In this document: positions 11,291 to 22,709 of the stretch, one piece after another
How positions within the stretch are numbered: the first letter of the stretch is position 1
How the letters are laid out: every line of letters begins with the position of its first letter
NCBI GenBank assembly: GCA_963682175.1
Contig: OY821781.1
Coordinates: 40,251,254-40,315,253 of the forward strand
Length of the DNA stretch: 64,000 nt
Direction: 5' to 3'
From: Triglochin maritima
Lineage: Eukaryota; Streptophyta; Magnoliopsida; Alismatales; Juncaginaceae
Position numbers and translations under genes: made by a program
The notes under the pieces: generated by a model
The model's database searches: none
Seen by the model: only the letters and a program-made list of their open reading frames with translations
What the model was told of the DNA's origin: nothing

Positions 11291-11885
11291 CAATATGCTA
11301 TCCTATTTTGGTACTCCAGCTCCCATCCAATAACACTCTCATCTCGTATTTGATACCACAGAGTCGCTATAGGAGGTACGGGGAATCCCTCATTCAATTC
11401 CAAACGAATGTAATGAGCGTAACTCCCTAAATGAGCAATAATCAACTCTCTGCACGGTCTTGTCACGGTAGGCGGACTCTCCCAAGGTAGAACTGTAAGA
11501 CATGGGTACAACGAACCATCATTTCCGAGAGAGAAGAACATAACTGCACACTTGTAAAAATTTGCAATGGGAAACAAGTCCGTCCACGTCTCCATATAGT
11601 GATTCTCGCCACAAGGTCCCCCGCCCCAATTAATCCGGTGACGAGCCTCCGCCACACCGTCGTAGTATACGTGCTCATAAAAAGATGGGTTCGCAGCTAT
11701 CTCATTTGAAATCGAACGACGGGCGAGTTGCCAATTGTCTTCACCACCGTGGAAAACATCGGCGACACATCGAAATCCACAGTTTCCATCAGCACGTACA
11801 TCATTCCACTGGTGTAGGAATGGCATAATGATTCCTGGAATTCTATCTCCATATGGGAAGTCGTCTACGTCAGCCCGCCCAGTCA
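11266..11885 (-). CDS. OTU-like cysteine protease domain, last exon of the MULE transposase gene
   Basis: The exon starts after an AG acceptor at 11886-11887 and joins the transposase exon across a GT-AG intron (11886-11989) in the same phase, so one protein is predicted: transposase then OTU. The catalytic Cys is in RADGNCGFRC with the upstream Asp, and the catalytic His in SYAHYIRLEL near the end. The expected GEN-YME segment lies between. OTU enzymes remove ubiquitin from proteins; whether this copy is active, or acts on ubiquitin at all, is not shown by the sequence. OTU modules downstream of MULE transposases are known in plants. This exon itself is uninterrupted. Confidence 0.85.
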
Positions 11886-11989
11886 CTACAATATGAACAA
11901 AAAATACAGTTACATATAATAACAAAAGATACATATTTACTGAAATAAATAACAAAATTATAATAATAATAAATATAGGGATGGTATAC

Positions 11990-14400
11990 CTGATCCTCCC
12001 CTCACAGACGAAGAACCAGAAGATCGACCACGACTTTTGCTTCCACTACCGGAAGAACGACCACGACCTCTACTCCCACTACCTGAAGATCGACCACTAC
12101 CTCGCTCTGCATACTCAAACGCACTAGGGTCCCGTCGTGTCGACTTTCCCCTTGGTCGACCTCGTAGCTTTGTTTTTACTGCAAGCTCTTTCAAATTCGA
12201 ATGTTCGGGGTGTAGCTGCTTGAATAAAACCCGAGAGACAGATCGAATTATGGTAGGGTCACTTCCTGCAATCTCATCAACCAGACTGCGAAAATGTTCG
12301 GCGTCTTGAGCTGCCTGAGACACAAACTCTGCGTTCCCGGCTCCTTCCCCAATGACAAGTGTCCTCCAGAACGAATGAATCTGCTCTAAGTAAATTCCAT
12401 TTTCTGATTCAAGACATCCACGGATGGTACATGCGCAAGGTATCCCATGAGAAGTCAGAAAAGCGCACTCGCAACGATATTCAACTTCATCATCTAATTG
12501 TTGCATTCTCTTCACCTCCTGACTCAGCAACTGCAAACAGTGATGCGAAACTCTACCATTTATGTGACGATATAGAGCATGTCCGAAATTAGTCAAATTT
12601 CGCCGTCTCGAGTCTTCAAGAAAGTTTCGAATATTCGTCAGCTGCATTTCAGTAGCCGCGTTGACGCGCTCGAAAAGAGTGTCCAGAGCTGCAGTCGATG
12701 TAGAAATCCACTCTTTTAGAGCCGAATGAGCACTTTCGACCCTACAATTCGTGGTGTTCCCAAAATGAAGGACTTTGTTCGTCCAATTCAGCACAAACTT
12801 TTCTTTATGCACCAACCACGTGGTGTCCAGATACTCCGTGATAGCCGGCCACGATCTATACAAATCTTTCAGAGCATACACAACTCTATCATACTCGGCT
12901 TCTGAAGTAGAAAGCATGATCTTCCTCCATCTTCCACGCCTCAAAGTCTCTGCCATCTCCTTATTCTTGCCGAATACGTGGTATGCGTAATTCAATACGT
13001 CTTTGTTGATGTGCCATGTGCAGAGTAAATGAGCAGAGTCAGGAAAAACCTCTCTCACTGGTCGCATAAGGCCTAACTCCCGGTCTGTTATTATTGCAGT
13101 CGGGCTGACAGTCCCCAATAACAGATCTCTCAACTTCTCCATCACCCACAAATAACTGGAGTAAGATTCATCCATCAAAATCGCATATCCAATAAGGAAA
13201 TTCATGTTTGCTGGTGTGACCCCAATCATTTCGAACAAAGGCATCTTATACTTGTTCGTCTTGTAAGTCGAATCCATGCAGATAACGAAAGGATATGTCC
13301 GCAACAACTGGACTGACGTCGGATGTGCCAAAAAAACGTGAGTGACGACATCAGTTTCTGGATCCGCCATAATCCAATGTAAGTACTCACACTGCACTGC
13401 TTGGTAGAGAAACTGCTGGACGGGATTCCGATCTTCAGATTTTGTCCTCCTCATGTAATCTCTGAAATTATAAATATGCCTTTGATTTGGATTGTCCTCC
13501 GGGAATTTTTTCTTTTACTGCCTTCAAGATGTTCCGTGGTTTTGCTTGCGCCTCTGTCATATCACGAACAATCTTCTTCGCCCCAGAACTTAGACCACTA
13601 ATTTGACGATGACCCTCTGGATAAACTGCCAGTCTGTGGTTGTGATGTCCGTGACCACTATTAAAAACCACAACCCATCCATCACGATCCCGTCGCTCCA
13701 CCACTTTTATTAAGAAACGGCAACCGCAACCCTTTCTTTTGGTGTTTCTTCGAAGTGCAGTATCCAATCCCGAGACTCCATTTGATTTCGCCGGTTACAT
13801 CTCAAATAACAATCCATCCGACTATCTGATCTTGTTTTGTACGACGACACGACAAAAAAAAACCCAGCTCCGATAGCTACTTGTTTGGCCCATTTACTTG
13901 CTTCATCGATTGTTGCAAAGATTTGTGTAGTTTGAAATAACTCACTGTAATCCACTCCATCACCACCGAAATCTGGAACCTACAAAAATAAAATCGAAAT
14001 TAAAATAATAAAAAAATAAAATCGAAATTAAAAAATTTAAAAAATAAAGTCGAAATTAAAAAAACAAAATCAAAATCAAAAAAAAAACAGGCGTCTGTAT
14101 TAGACGCCTGCCCCATGGATGGGGCGTCTGTGTTAAACGCCTTCCCCAACGGTAAGGCGTCTGCGTAGGACGCCTTGCCGTAGGGAAGGGCGTCTACTAC
14201 AGACGCCTTACCCATGGGGAGGACGTCTACATAAGACGCCTCTCCCATTGCGTAGGCGTCTGCGTTAGACGCCTCGGCCATGGGGAGGGCGTCCTACGCA
14301 GACGCCCTCACCATGGGGGAGGCGTCTAAGGCAGACGCTCGGCCCAAAATTTGCCCCGCGCCAGGCTTACCTCACCCGATGCATCACCCTCGCCAGACAT
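11990..14400 (-). pseudogene. MULE transposase (FAR1-like N-terminus, DDE core, SWIM finger), broken by two frameshifts
   Basis: Exon 1 (14371-14400) encodes ten residues and ends at a GTAAG donor; exon 2 runs 13979 to 11990. The N-terminus is a FAR1/WRKY-GCM1-type zinc-binding domain (CYLRCNRR, CGCRF, HGHHNH). It shifts frame near 13790 and again near 13505, beside an A-rich run. The core is the MULE transposase domain: Asp in FVICMDSTYK, Asp in IITDRELGL followed by LLCTWH, and Glu in CRVESAHSAL. A SWIM-type finger follows (CECAFLTSHGIPCAC), with Cys where relatives usually have His. The tail is basic and Gly/Ser/Arg-rich. The catalytic residues survive, but the frameshifts cut off the DNA-binding domain. 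They could be sequencing errors. Confidence 0.85.
14088..14345. repeat. 33-bp GC-rich minisatellite in intron 1 of the transposase gene
   Basis: About eight 33-bp units of GGCGTCT-N-AGACGCC followed by a CCCATGGGG-like block, the same architecture as at 8303-8570 at the other end. It lies inside the first intron (13980-14370) of the minus-strand gene. Confidence 0.85.
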
Positions 14401-14494
14401 TTTCGTGGTGTTTTTACTGATAAATTATGAATATACAAGACCATAGGCCTTATTTATAGACACGGGACGATATGGGTATTAAATATATTGTTAA

Positions 14495-14556
14495 GGGCAA
14501 TTTGGTAATTTCAAGGGGCGATTTAAGTAGTTTTGGGGCGACGTTTAGTAGTTCCC
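14495..14556 (-). repeat. Right terminal inverted repeat of the MULE
   Basis: Reverse complement of the left repeat with a few substitutions. The flanking target-site copy TATTAAAAT is at 14557-14565. Confidence 0.88.
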
Positions 14557-14639
14557 TATTAAAATCAAAAGTTTTGTTGCTTCCAACAAAATACTCCCCA
14601 ACAACAACCAACCATTCCTAGATCTATTAGGCAACAACC

Positions 14640-17160
14640 AATCAGGTATTCGGGTCTCCTTACTGTTGGGTAAGATCAGCGCTCAACAATCTAAAGGTGC
14701 ATGGCTCACGAACTCTTTTCGAGGCAAAGCTTTTGATCGTACAACATGTAAATTATACAACAAAATCTCGAAAAGGGGTAATTCCTTTGCTAGGCGATCC
14801 GATTATACGTGATTCCAATCTAGCCCTACAATATGTGTTCTTGAGGTGCACTTTCGATGCGGTATGCATGTTGGTTATGGGAGTTGATTTACAGACACTT
14901 TGGTCCCATATTCTTGTGGAAGCTTATCAGATGACTAAATATCCGTTTGGAAAGGAAAGTTGCCTCCGCAGAAGAGATAGCAAATAGGTTCTTAGCCATG
15001 TTTATAAGTAGGAAAATGCAAGAGTTAAGCAAGAAAACAAAGAATAGTCTCACATGGGAAAATGAACAACAAGATTTGTTGTCATCCTATTTGAACATAA
15101 ATGACCCCATCCTCCAAACAAAGAGTGAAGGTGTAACATCCCCGAACAACGGAAAATTTAAACTTTTATCATCAAAGGGACACAATGATTAAAACCATCA
15201 AGAGTGTGGACATTACTCATAAAAAACCAAAATATCACTGGTGCACCATATTACATAGGAGTTTGTCAAAAGTATGATTACATCTGGGAACAGAAAGATA
15301 CAAAGATATAGAAATATGTAATCATAACGACCTAAAAGCAGACTCGAGGATCCGGTCCCAAAGTGCAATATCCATCGGTCACCATCCGCCGGAACCTTCC
15401 GCGGTCCTGAACATAAACATAACAACAATGTCTGAGTTTCCATAAGGAAACCCTATATGACAAGCTCACCTATATGCCCTATAATACCAGTATAGCATGA
15501 CATGATACAAAGCAATAAAACAACATTCCCTCCAAGGGTAAAACCGGACATCCGTCCCGCAATCGTTACTGCTGCCATACAAGCCGCACTGTCCACAATA
15601 TCGCCGCCACCACACAGGTCCACACAGTTCGACCGATACGTGGTCAGAATCCGGACTCAGTCTAAGTCAACATCAAGTCAACGGTCGAACGGTTCAGGGG
15701 CCCCGTTCGACCGAACAATAACAGGGTCCTTCCTACAATCATCAAGTCTCAAACAGTCGAACCAACATCCAAACGGTCGACGGAACCAAAAAGAATTAAG
15801 TTACCGGTTGGACATAGGTCATTAGCGGTCGACCGTTTATATGGTCAACGCTCGGTCCAACCCAGTAAGCAAGGCAACAGTCGAATGGTTCAGGGGGGCG
15901 TTCGACCGAACAATAACAGTAACTCTCCAACCCATCAAATATGCTCAACCGGTCGACCGCCGCAAGGCATCGTTCAACCGGTGCTGGGTAAAGACAGAGA
16001 TTTACACTACAACTGGTCGACCGCAAACTGACATCGGTCGACCATTTGTTGGCAACTTCCTGGCCTTGCCAAGAACTACTTGTTGCCTCTCGTTGCCGGC
16101 GAGGTCTCCGACCTCCGGCGACGAGTCAAACCTCACACACGTGTGATTAAGCCTCTAATGCAGGTACTTGGCATACCTTTCTTCTGAAGTCGTCGAAGAA
16201 CGCCGGAGCTCACACGACGATGCCTCCGGGCCGCAACCTCACGCATGTCCTCCTCCTCACGTCAATCTCTACCCGGCGCACCTCCACGTGCAAGCACACC
16301 ACTAGCTACCGGAGCTCCTGCATCCTCCCCTGATCCACCGGATATAAATGGAGAGAGAGATATGTGTGCTTGGAGTGAGAAGGGAAAGAAAAATGAAGAA
16401 GAAGAAGGAAGAATGAAGAAACGTGAGAGAGAGTGAGAAGAAAAGGAGGGAGATGAGTTTTTCTCCACCAAACCAAGCCATCCGTCAACCCATCCCATGC
16501 TTCCTTCACCTCTCCATCACCTCACCCAACACATCACCAACACTCCACACCATGCACCTACACCATCCCCTACCACCCCATCATCACGTAACCATGCCAC
16601 CCCAATTTCCCATGCAAACCTCTCCTAATCTCCACTTAGCACCCTAATTGGGTTTGGGATTTTACAGAAGGGCTCGATATGCAATCATACAATTTTAGAG
16701 ACACAAGTTTAACTCTATTGGTTGCCGGAAGAGTCACGATCGCCGCTGGTATTCTGTGGTTAATCTTGTTGCTATGTATGGATCCGCATGTTGAAGGCGA
16801 GATCATAGAGGACATAAAATCAAACCCTAATTGATTACTTTCTAGTATGTGAAATTCTAGAATACAAAAACACAATTGATCCAACCGATGGTGATCTAAC
16901 ATATATGACGCTGTAATTTGGTTAAGTGAAGTCTAAATCATTGATCCGGTCGCTCAACAGATAACTAATTCTTGATTGATTATAGTAAGTTCTCGAACGA
17001 AAACCGCCATGCGAACATACAAAAGATAAACAATTGCGACTCGCAATGATAGGCTTTAGGCCTTTCCCGCGCAATATAGGTCCAAATCCTATCTTGGTCC
17101 AGGAAACACGTCTACGGATTTCAATATAAAATACATCTCTTGTAATTGCACGACAGAATT
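14640..17160 (+). pseudogene. Cytochrome P450 pseudogene 1 (CYP96/CYP86-like), split by a solo LTR
   Basis: Recognisable P450 pieces appear in order. They are VIPLLGD and FLRCTFDAVCMLVMG (helix D-E region, 14770-14890), a second-frame segment with EEIANRFLAMFISRKMQEL (14960-15030), an I-helix with FRDTSLTLLVAGRVTIAAG (about 16693-16750), and a heme region near 17055-17117 reading FPRNIGPNPILVQET. Removing the LTR and one target copy joins KSEG directly to LDMQ in frame. The I-helix has AGRVT where active enzymes have AG-x-D/E-T, and the heme-ligand Cys is replaced by Ile. Several stops and frameshifts occur, and the N-terminus is absent. The family hydroxylates fatty acids and alkanes at the ER; this copy is dead. 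Confidence 0.78.
15132..16666 (-). mobile_element. Solo LTR (minus orientation) with 5-bp target duplication GAAGG
   Basis: Plus-strand ends are TGTAACATCCCC and GGGATTTTACA, with identical flanks GAAGG at 15127-15131 and 16667-16671. Its reverse complement resembles the 4588-6806 LTR: a start TGTAAAATCCC, GGTTTGCATGGG words, a TATA-like box near 16340, and dispersed GGTCGACCG palindromes (15625-16045). No internal sequence remains, so it is a solo LTR left by LTR-LTR recombination. It belongs to a related but shorter LTR family (1535 bp). Confidence 0.92.
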
Positions 17161-17610
17161 TCATAGATACCTTTCAAACGATCAATACTAAATTTCACTT
17201 ATATCTTTCAATTAAACATGACTTTTATCCATACCTTTTAATTTCAAACATTTTTTCATGCACCTACACCATTCTATCATTTATTCCAACATAGACTTGG
17301 GTTGGCTAAACCTTAAGAGTTGAATGCCAGGATTGATATTGCTTCTCTATACAAATCTGAAATATAAGTAGAATAATGTTAAATTAAAAATATGACAGAA
17401 GTAAGAAGAAGTTGTTTGGGTACTTTATAGTTTCATTGCTGGAAGACTTCTCAAGTTTCATTTTTTCCCATTTTTAATTGAATGTTATAAGAAGAAACAA
17501 TAACGAATAATTGCAATTTTAAAGATTTAGTGTTAAGTTCTACTCAATATTAGTTCTACTCGATTCATAGATGCTAGAAAGTAATCAACCAACAATTCCA
17601 AAGAAGTAAT
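17161..17610. other. AT-rich spacer, no gene seen
   Basis: No terminal repeats or coding motifs. The last three bases (17608-17610, AAT) are the left target-site copy of CACTA-A. Confidence 0.5.
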
Positions 17611-17624
17611 CACTGCTGGAAAAT

Positions 17625-18030
17625 TGATCTACCATGTCATCTCTAGCACGTCAAATGTTAGCAAACTGACATGGCATACCCTTTACCATGTCGGATATGA
17701 GAAAACCGACGTGGCAGAGTCCATTTTTTAACATCCTACCACGTCGGTCTTAGAATCCAACGTGGTTAAGGGTATGCCATGTCGGCGATTACGTTGACCG
17801 ATGGGGAACGGTCCATTTATGAATTTTAAAAAAAAATAATTCATACCCTACCACGTTGGTTGTTGAAACTGACATGGAAGACCCCCTACCACGTCGGTGG
17901 TTGATTAAGCCGGCGTGGTAGGGTTAAAAAATTCATACCCAACCACGTCAGAGTTAAATTGTCCGACGTGGTGGGGGGTCTTCAACATCAGTTAGTTAAG
18001 TATCCGATGTGGTAGGATATTCATAAACCC
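17625..18030. repeat. Left subterminal repeats of CACTA-A
   Basis: Many direct and inverted copies of CCACGTCGG / CCGACGTGG with a TAGGG extension, often paired as short hairpins. Such arrays bind TNPA-like proteins in studied CACTA elements; that role is inferred here. Confidence 0.8.
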
Positions 18031-18280
18031 CAAACCCAAATTTAAAGAAACTTGAAATAGTTCCTCTCCCCGACCAGAGCATTCCTGTTCCCTTACTCGC
18101 GCAACCTCTCCTTCCCGGAAATCCCCTTCTCCGAGCGATCTCTCCTTTTTCGGCAATGCCGAAATGTAAGTCTACGACAAACAACATTCCTTTGTTTATT
18201 ATTGCTCGTAAGCTTTTTCTTTGTGATGCTGTCTTCGTGCAATATTTCTTCTGTTGGTTGGAAAAAAAATTGCCAGAAAA

Positions 18281-18760
18281 CTTCTTTCATGTTTTGGCTA
18301 CAAATTACATATGGAAGTGAAATACGAATTATGTGTTCTATATGAAATGGTCTTCCACGTCGGTATTTAATTTATCCGACGTTGTAGGGGGCCTTCAACG
18401 TCGGTGTTTAATTTATCCGATGTGGTTGGGCATTCCTAGAATACTTCTCAGAATTTTGATTGGTTTTTGTCTGAGATTCATTCTCTTAGAAAATAGTGAC
18501 TTGTAATCTAGAACTCAAAAATTCTTTGATGTTTTGGTTATAAACTACATATGGAAGTGCAATACGAATTCCGTGTTTTGTTATGATATGATCTTCCACG
18601 TTGGTGTTTAATTTATCTGACGTTGTAGGGGGGTCTTTGATGTCGGTATTTAATTTATCCGACGTGGTAGGGTATTCCTTGAACCCTTCCATGAATTTTG
18701 ATTGGGTTTTCTCTGAGATTCATTCTCTTAGAAAATAGTGACTTGTAATCTAGAACTCAA
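18281..18760. repeat. 240-bp direct tandem duplication in the leader of CACTA-A
   Basis: Two copies, 18281-18520 and 18521-18760, share TTTTGG-TA...ACATATGGAAGTG, two CCGACGT repeats and the shared end TAGAACTCAAAA, with moderate divergence. It precedes the TNPA-like gene. Confidence 0.8.
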
Positions 18761-20287
18761 AACACCTATGTTAGTTTCAAAAATAGTCATCCTTTCAAGT
18801 TTCAAAAATAGTTACCCTTTCAGGTTTCAAAATAGTTTCAAAAATATTAGAGATTTTATCCTTCATGGAGATTCAAAATGCCTCCAACATTGGATATAGA
18901 ACTCATTCCAGAAGTTTATTTTGTATTCTTTCAGGTTAATGACTCCCAGCAAGAAGAACCGCATTCAAAATGACGATGAAGGCTCGTTGTCGGTTCCTCA
19001 ACGTGGAGCAACTCTTATTATAGAGTTGCAACAAAAAATAAAACGTGAAGGTCCATTGTCTTTGGACTTTGATGTTGTCTTAGAGCTAGTCGGAGAGAAT
19101 AAAATTTATTGGCCTAGTTATTTGGGTACTCTCGCTAGAACCAAGGTTGATATTTGTATTGAGAAGTAGTCAAAAGTTGATTCTTCTCTGAAAGAACAAA
19201 TGTGGGAGGATGTAACGATATGTTTTTGTTTATTAGTTTTATTTTAAATTCGCCCTCCTATTGATTTTAATTTACATTTTTTTGGTTATAGGACAAATTC
19301 ATTTTTCAATCCACTAAAGCGTTGAAGAAAAAGCGGATTTCGTATGTTGGTAATTTTACAATTACATTTTGCCGAGTTCATGAGCTGATTTCAAAAGAAT
19401 GAGACTTTCTCCAGAATTTATGGTAATATATATTCATTTTTTAATACGTAGAATTTATTATGTTCATTTTGATAATTAATTCATTAAATTCTTTTTAAGG
19501 AAATACGAGAGCTGAACAAGAACGACAATCTGGTAACAGGTTTCCACATACATTTCTAGAGGCGGTTACCGCAAACTTGAGGAAGAGATGATGACGGAAA
19601 CAAATTCCCGAAAAGAAGAAGCTCTGTAAGCGGGTTTGAGTGAAGAGTAGGCAAGTAATTTGTCACCTCCATCTCCGATATCTAGAGAAGAGAAGTGGAA
19701 GAAAGAGCGTATTACTCCAAAAGGCAGCTACATTAATGAGGAGTTTGAACTAGTTACCTCCAAGATTGTAAGTTAATTTTAATTTTGGATGCTTTGTGTA
19801 TGTGGTTATTAATTAATAATAAGATTTAAAATTATTTTCTTATACGATGAACTTTCAATGAAAGCTTCCCAAGGAGAATTTATTTCAGATGGAAGAAATG
19901 ATAAATTGTCCACAACCTTGTGTAAGGAGGAGCCTCCTGGGCGAATACGCGGGTAGGTAGTCAAATAAGACTACGTCAGTATTATGGGTCATCATCCTCA
20001 CAGCGACATTCCAAAGGTGATCATGTGAAATGTGACGAGAATATCCATCCCCTAGAAAACCTGGTAAAGAGTATGTATAACCTAGGGAATTGCCACCGAT
20101 ATTGCCACAAATGTAGATTTACCAACCCCACGTACTGCTTCAAGTGTACAACCTAGGGAATTGTTCCCACAAGAAGGGTTTGAGCAGGACACGTTTGGCC
20201 ATTTTGAGGTAAAATTACAATTGTTAAGTATTTATTTTCATTTTCGTTGTCGTATTACATGTGATAATTTCGTTTTAATATTTACAA

Positions 20288-21337
20288 TAGGGGTTCACAT
20301 GGGTAGGGTTCGGACCCAACCCGAAAAATTTGGGTTTTAGAAGAATCCAACCCGAACTAGTTCGAGTTCAACCCGACCCGACCCAAAAATTACGGGTTGG
20401 GTTGGGTCGGTTCGGGTTGGACCCGAATTTCCTGTTTTGATGAAAAGAAATAATTAAATGCACCATTCTTCATGCCTCCATCTGATTCTCAATCCACACT
20501 AACAAGTAACAATTACCATACATACACAATTAGAAACTATACACTTATCGAACATACAAAAAAAAACATGTTTTCTAAGTTGAGATTAAAAAAAATCATG
20601 TTTTCTAAATTCTAACATTACATAATACAAAATCGTGTTGTCTAAGTCGTGTTGGCGTTGATCGACGAGGAAGACGTGTTCGGTGGTGTGGATTGACGGA
20701 GGTTGAGTTCATCAGATAGACGGAGAGGAGGGCAAGGGGATCGACAACAATAATTGGGAGGAATGGAGCCGCTCGGGGACGGGGGGCAATGTCGCGAGGA
20801 GTGGCGAGTGGAGAGGATCGACTTCGCGAGCACGAGGATAGGGAGTGAGGTCAGGTGTAGGGAAGGCTGAGGAGGCGAGGGGAAGGTTGAGGGGACGAGC
20901 CGATGAGTTGCGTGGGGGCCGGAGGCGAGGAATGGAGGGGTCGACGGAGAGGAGGGACAAGCCGTGATGAGGCGAGGAGTGAGGAGGGTTGAGGGGAAGG
21001 CTGAGCGCCTGAGCCGCTGAGTGGCGTGGAGGCCGGAGGCGAGTGAAGTGGATGTGGGTTCGGGTTCAGTGGAGAGGATAGAGGATTGGAGGTTGTGCTG
21101 TGAAATGGGTTGTGGAATTTGTTTTAGGCATTAGGGTTAGCAAATGGACGGTCTAGATAATTCCACGAAAATGCATTAGAAAAATATTCGGTTTCGGATT
21201 AGGTTAGGTCAACCTGACCTGGAAAAATCGGTTTTCAAATTTCTCCAACCTGACCCAACCCAAACTCTTCCCAACCCGACCCGACCAATCAGGTTTGGGT
21301 CGGTTTTCGGGTTCAACCCGACCCATGTGCACCCCTA
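20288..21337. mobile_element. Non-autonomous hAT-like element
   Basis: Starts TAGGGGTTCACATGGGT and ends ACCCATGTGCACCCCTA, an inverted repeat that extends into GGGTTGG/CGGGTT-rich arms. The flanking 8-mers ATTTACAA (20280-20287) and ATTTACAG (21338-21345) match at 7 of 8, the hAT target size. The interior has no transposase. The GC-rich block 20640-21120 has only open minus frames without motifs. Confidence 0.82.
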
Positions 21338-21508
21338 ATTTACAGGATGGAGTTGAATGCGAACTCTTTGTAAATGATCTAGATACGCGACTTGTAGCAT
21401 ATGGGAAGGTGTACACACTGAAGTTGCGTCACGGTAAACAAATTGAATCCAAGAATTTGAAGGTGACTTTGGATACTTCTGTCTGTGGTGATTCACTCCT
21501 ACCGTATA

Positions 21509-22709
21509 TGATGCATTGCATACATTGCATCATATGTCTTTCATTTAGATTAGTTTTATATCAATAAATGCTACTAAGGTATGTGTTTAGTCTGATTTAC
21601 AGAATACAGGGACCTGAATGCAAATTACCCATATCCCGAGCATAAACGCGTGCAAGAGACTTATTTCTAGCATAAAGACCAAGTTCAAGATTATCGGGAC
21701 TGAAATTGAAGTTCATCCAAGCATAAAAGCATTCAAGACCTAATTACAAAAATGCCAAGGAGTTAAGCACAAAAGTAGCCAGGGACTTAATTGCAAAAGG
21801 CCGAGGACCCAACTGCAAATTACAAGTAGCTTTATTATTTTGGAGAAGTTCTAAAGAAAAATCAATTTGGATCTCCAAATATATGAAGAAATAAAGTCGA
21901 AGCTCAAAAGAAAGGAAAGAATCAATCCAGACGCGCAAAAGACATTTAAATCATACCATAAACACAAAGGAAAAATCTGGATCCAATCAGAGCAAATATT
22001 GCGGCTAAATCGCCGCACCTTACATGTATTATGCTGCGGAAACGCCTCCCCCTTGCGATTTGTGGCTCCAGATTTTTTCCAGTCGTGTCTTGACGCGTGT
22101 ACTTTCTTATTTTATACTTAGGTCCCTTGTATCGGCTATAAATAGCCCCGAAAATGATGTTGTAAGGAGTTCTTCATTTTATTCCATTATTTAGCAATAA
22201 AATTCTGTTCTTTTATTTTGTGTTTTTAGTTTTCTTTTGTAATTTCTCTAGGATCCCTTCTCATTCCCTCCATCCATGAGTTTCTAACTCTCTCCAAATG
22301 GTGGGGGTGACAGATTTAGGGTGATGAGAAGAAGAATTAGGTTATTATTTTAATTTCGTGTTAGTATATTTTGATTACTTGAGTTTATGTTAAATCATTT
22401 AACATGTAGTGCTTTATAACTAATGTGATTTATTATAAGTTTCAGAATTCTCTAATCAAAACCCGATATCTAAACCTCCACCCGCTGGACTCCCATCCAT
22501 CTTTGTTTATTTTAAATTTGTTTTTGTTATTCTTGCTTTAGAAATTAATTAAAAACCAAAAATCTCAAACCAAACTTATTTCTCTCTCTTTCCTTCCTTA
22601 ATTCGAAAATCACAAAAAATAACAATATCTCTCCCTCCTTGTGTTCGACCCGTACTTGTCACGTCTTCATTGACGCCGTGCACTTGCGGTATAAATTTAA
22701 TTCTCATCA
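21509..22709 (+). mobile_element. Solo LTR (Ty3, Athila/Tat-like) with target duplication GTATA
   Basis: Begins TGATGCATTGCATACA and ends AATTCTCATCA, flanked by GTATA at 21504-21508 and 22710-22714. It closely resembles the LTR at 24939-26163. TATAAATA is at 22137-22144. It interrupts an exon of the TNPA-Ulp1 pseudogene. The lineage name rests on LTR style only. Confidence 0.9.
22137..22144 (+). promoter_or_regulatory. TATA box of the solo LTR
   Basis: TATAAATA within GGCTATAAATAGCCC, present at the same relative position in the LTR at 24939-26163 (25569-25576). Confidence 0.6.

Larger units (their letters stand above)
8061..14556. mobile_element. Mutator-like element (MULE) with plant-mobile-domain gene and transposase-OTU gene
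   Basis: The ends are inverted repeats of about 60 bp: 8061-8122, with GAACTGCTAAAC then two ATCGCCCC-type blocks, matches the reverse complement of 14495-14556 with few mismatches. Flanking 9-mers TATTAAAAC (8052-8060) and TATTAAAAT (14557-14565) agree at 8 of 9 positions, the target-duplication size typical of Mutator elements. Two genes converge toward 10.9-11.3 kb: a plant mobile domain gene (+) and a transposase-OTU gene (-). The first intron of each contains the same kind of 33-bp GC-rich minisatellite. The element is structurally complete, but its transposase reading frame is broken, so this copy is probably not self-mobilising. Confidence 0.9.

Noticed and set aside
14000..14281. 93-codon minus frame with 11-residue repeats
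   Set aside because: The same minisatellite at the other end of the MULE, inside intron 1 of the transposase gene.
8303..14345. Possible CRISPR-like repeat arrays
   Set aside because: The units are contiguous tandem repeats without unique spacers, in a plant transposon.
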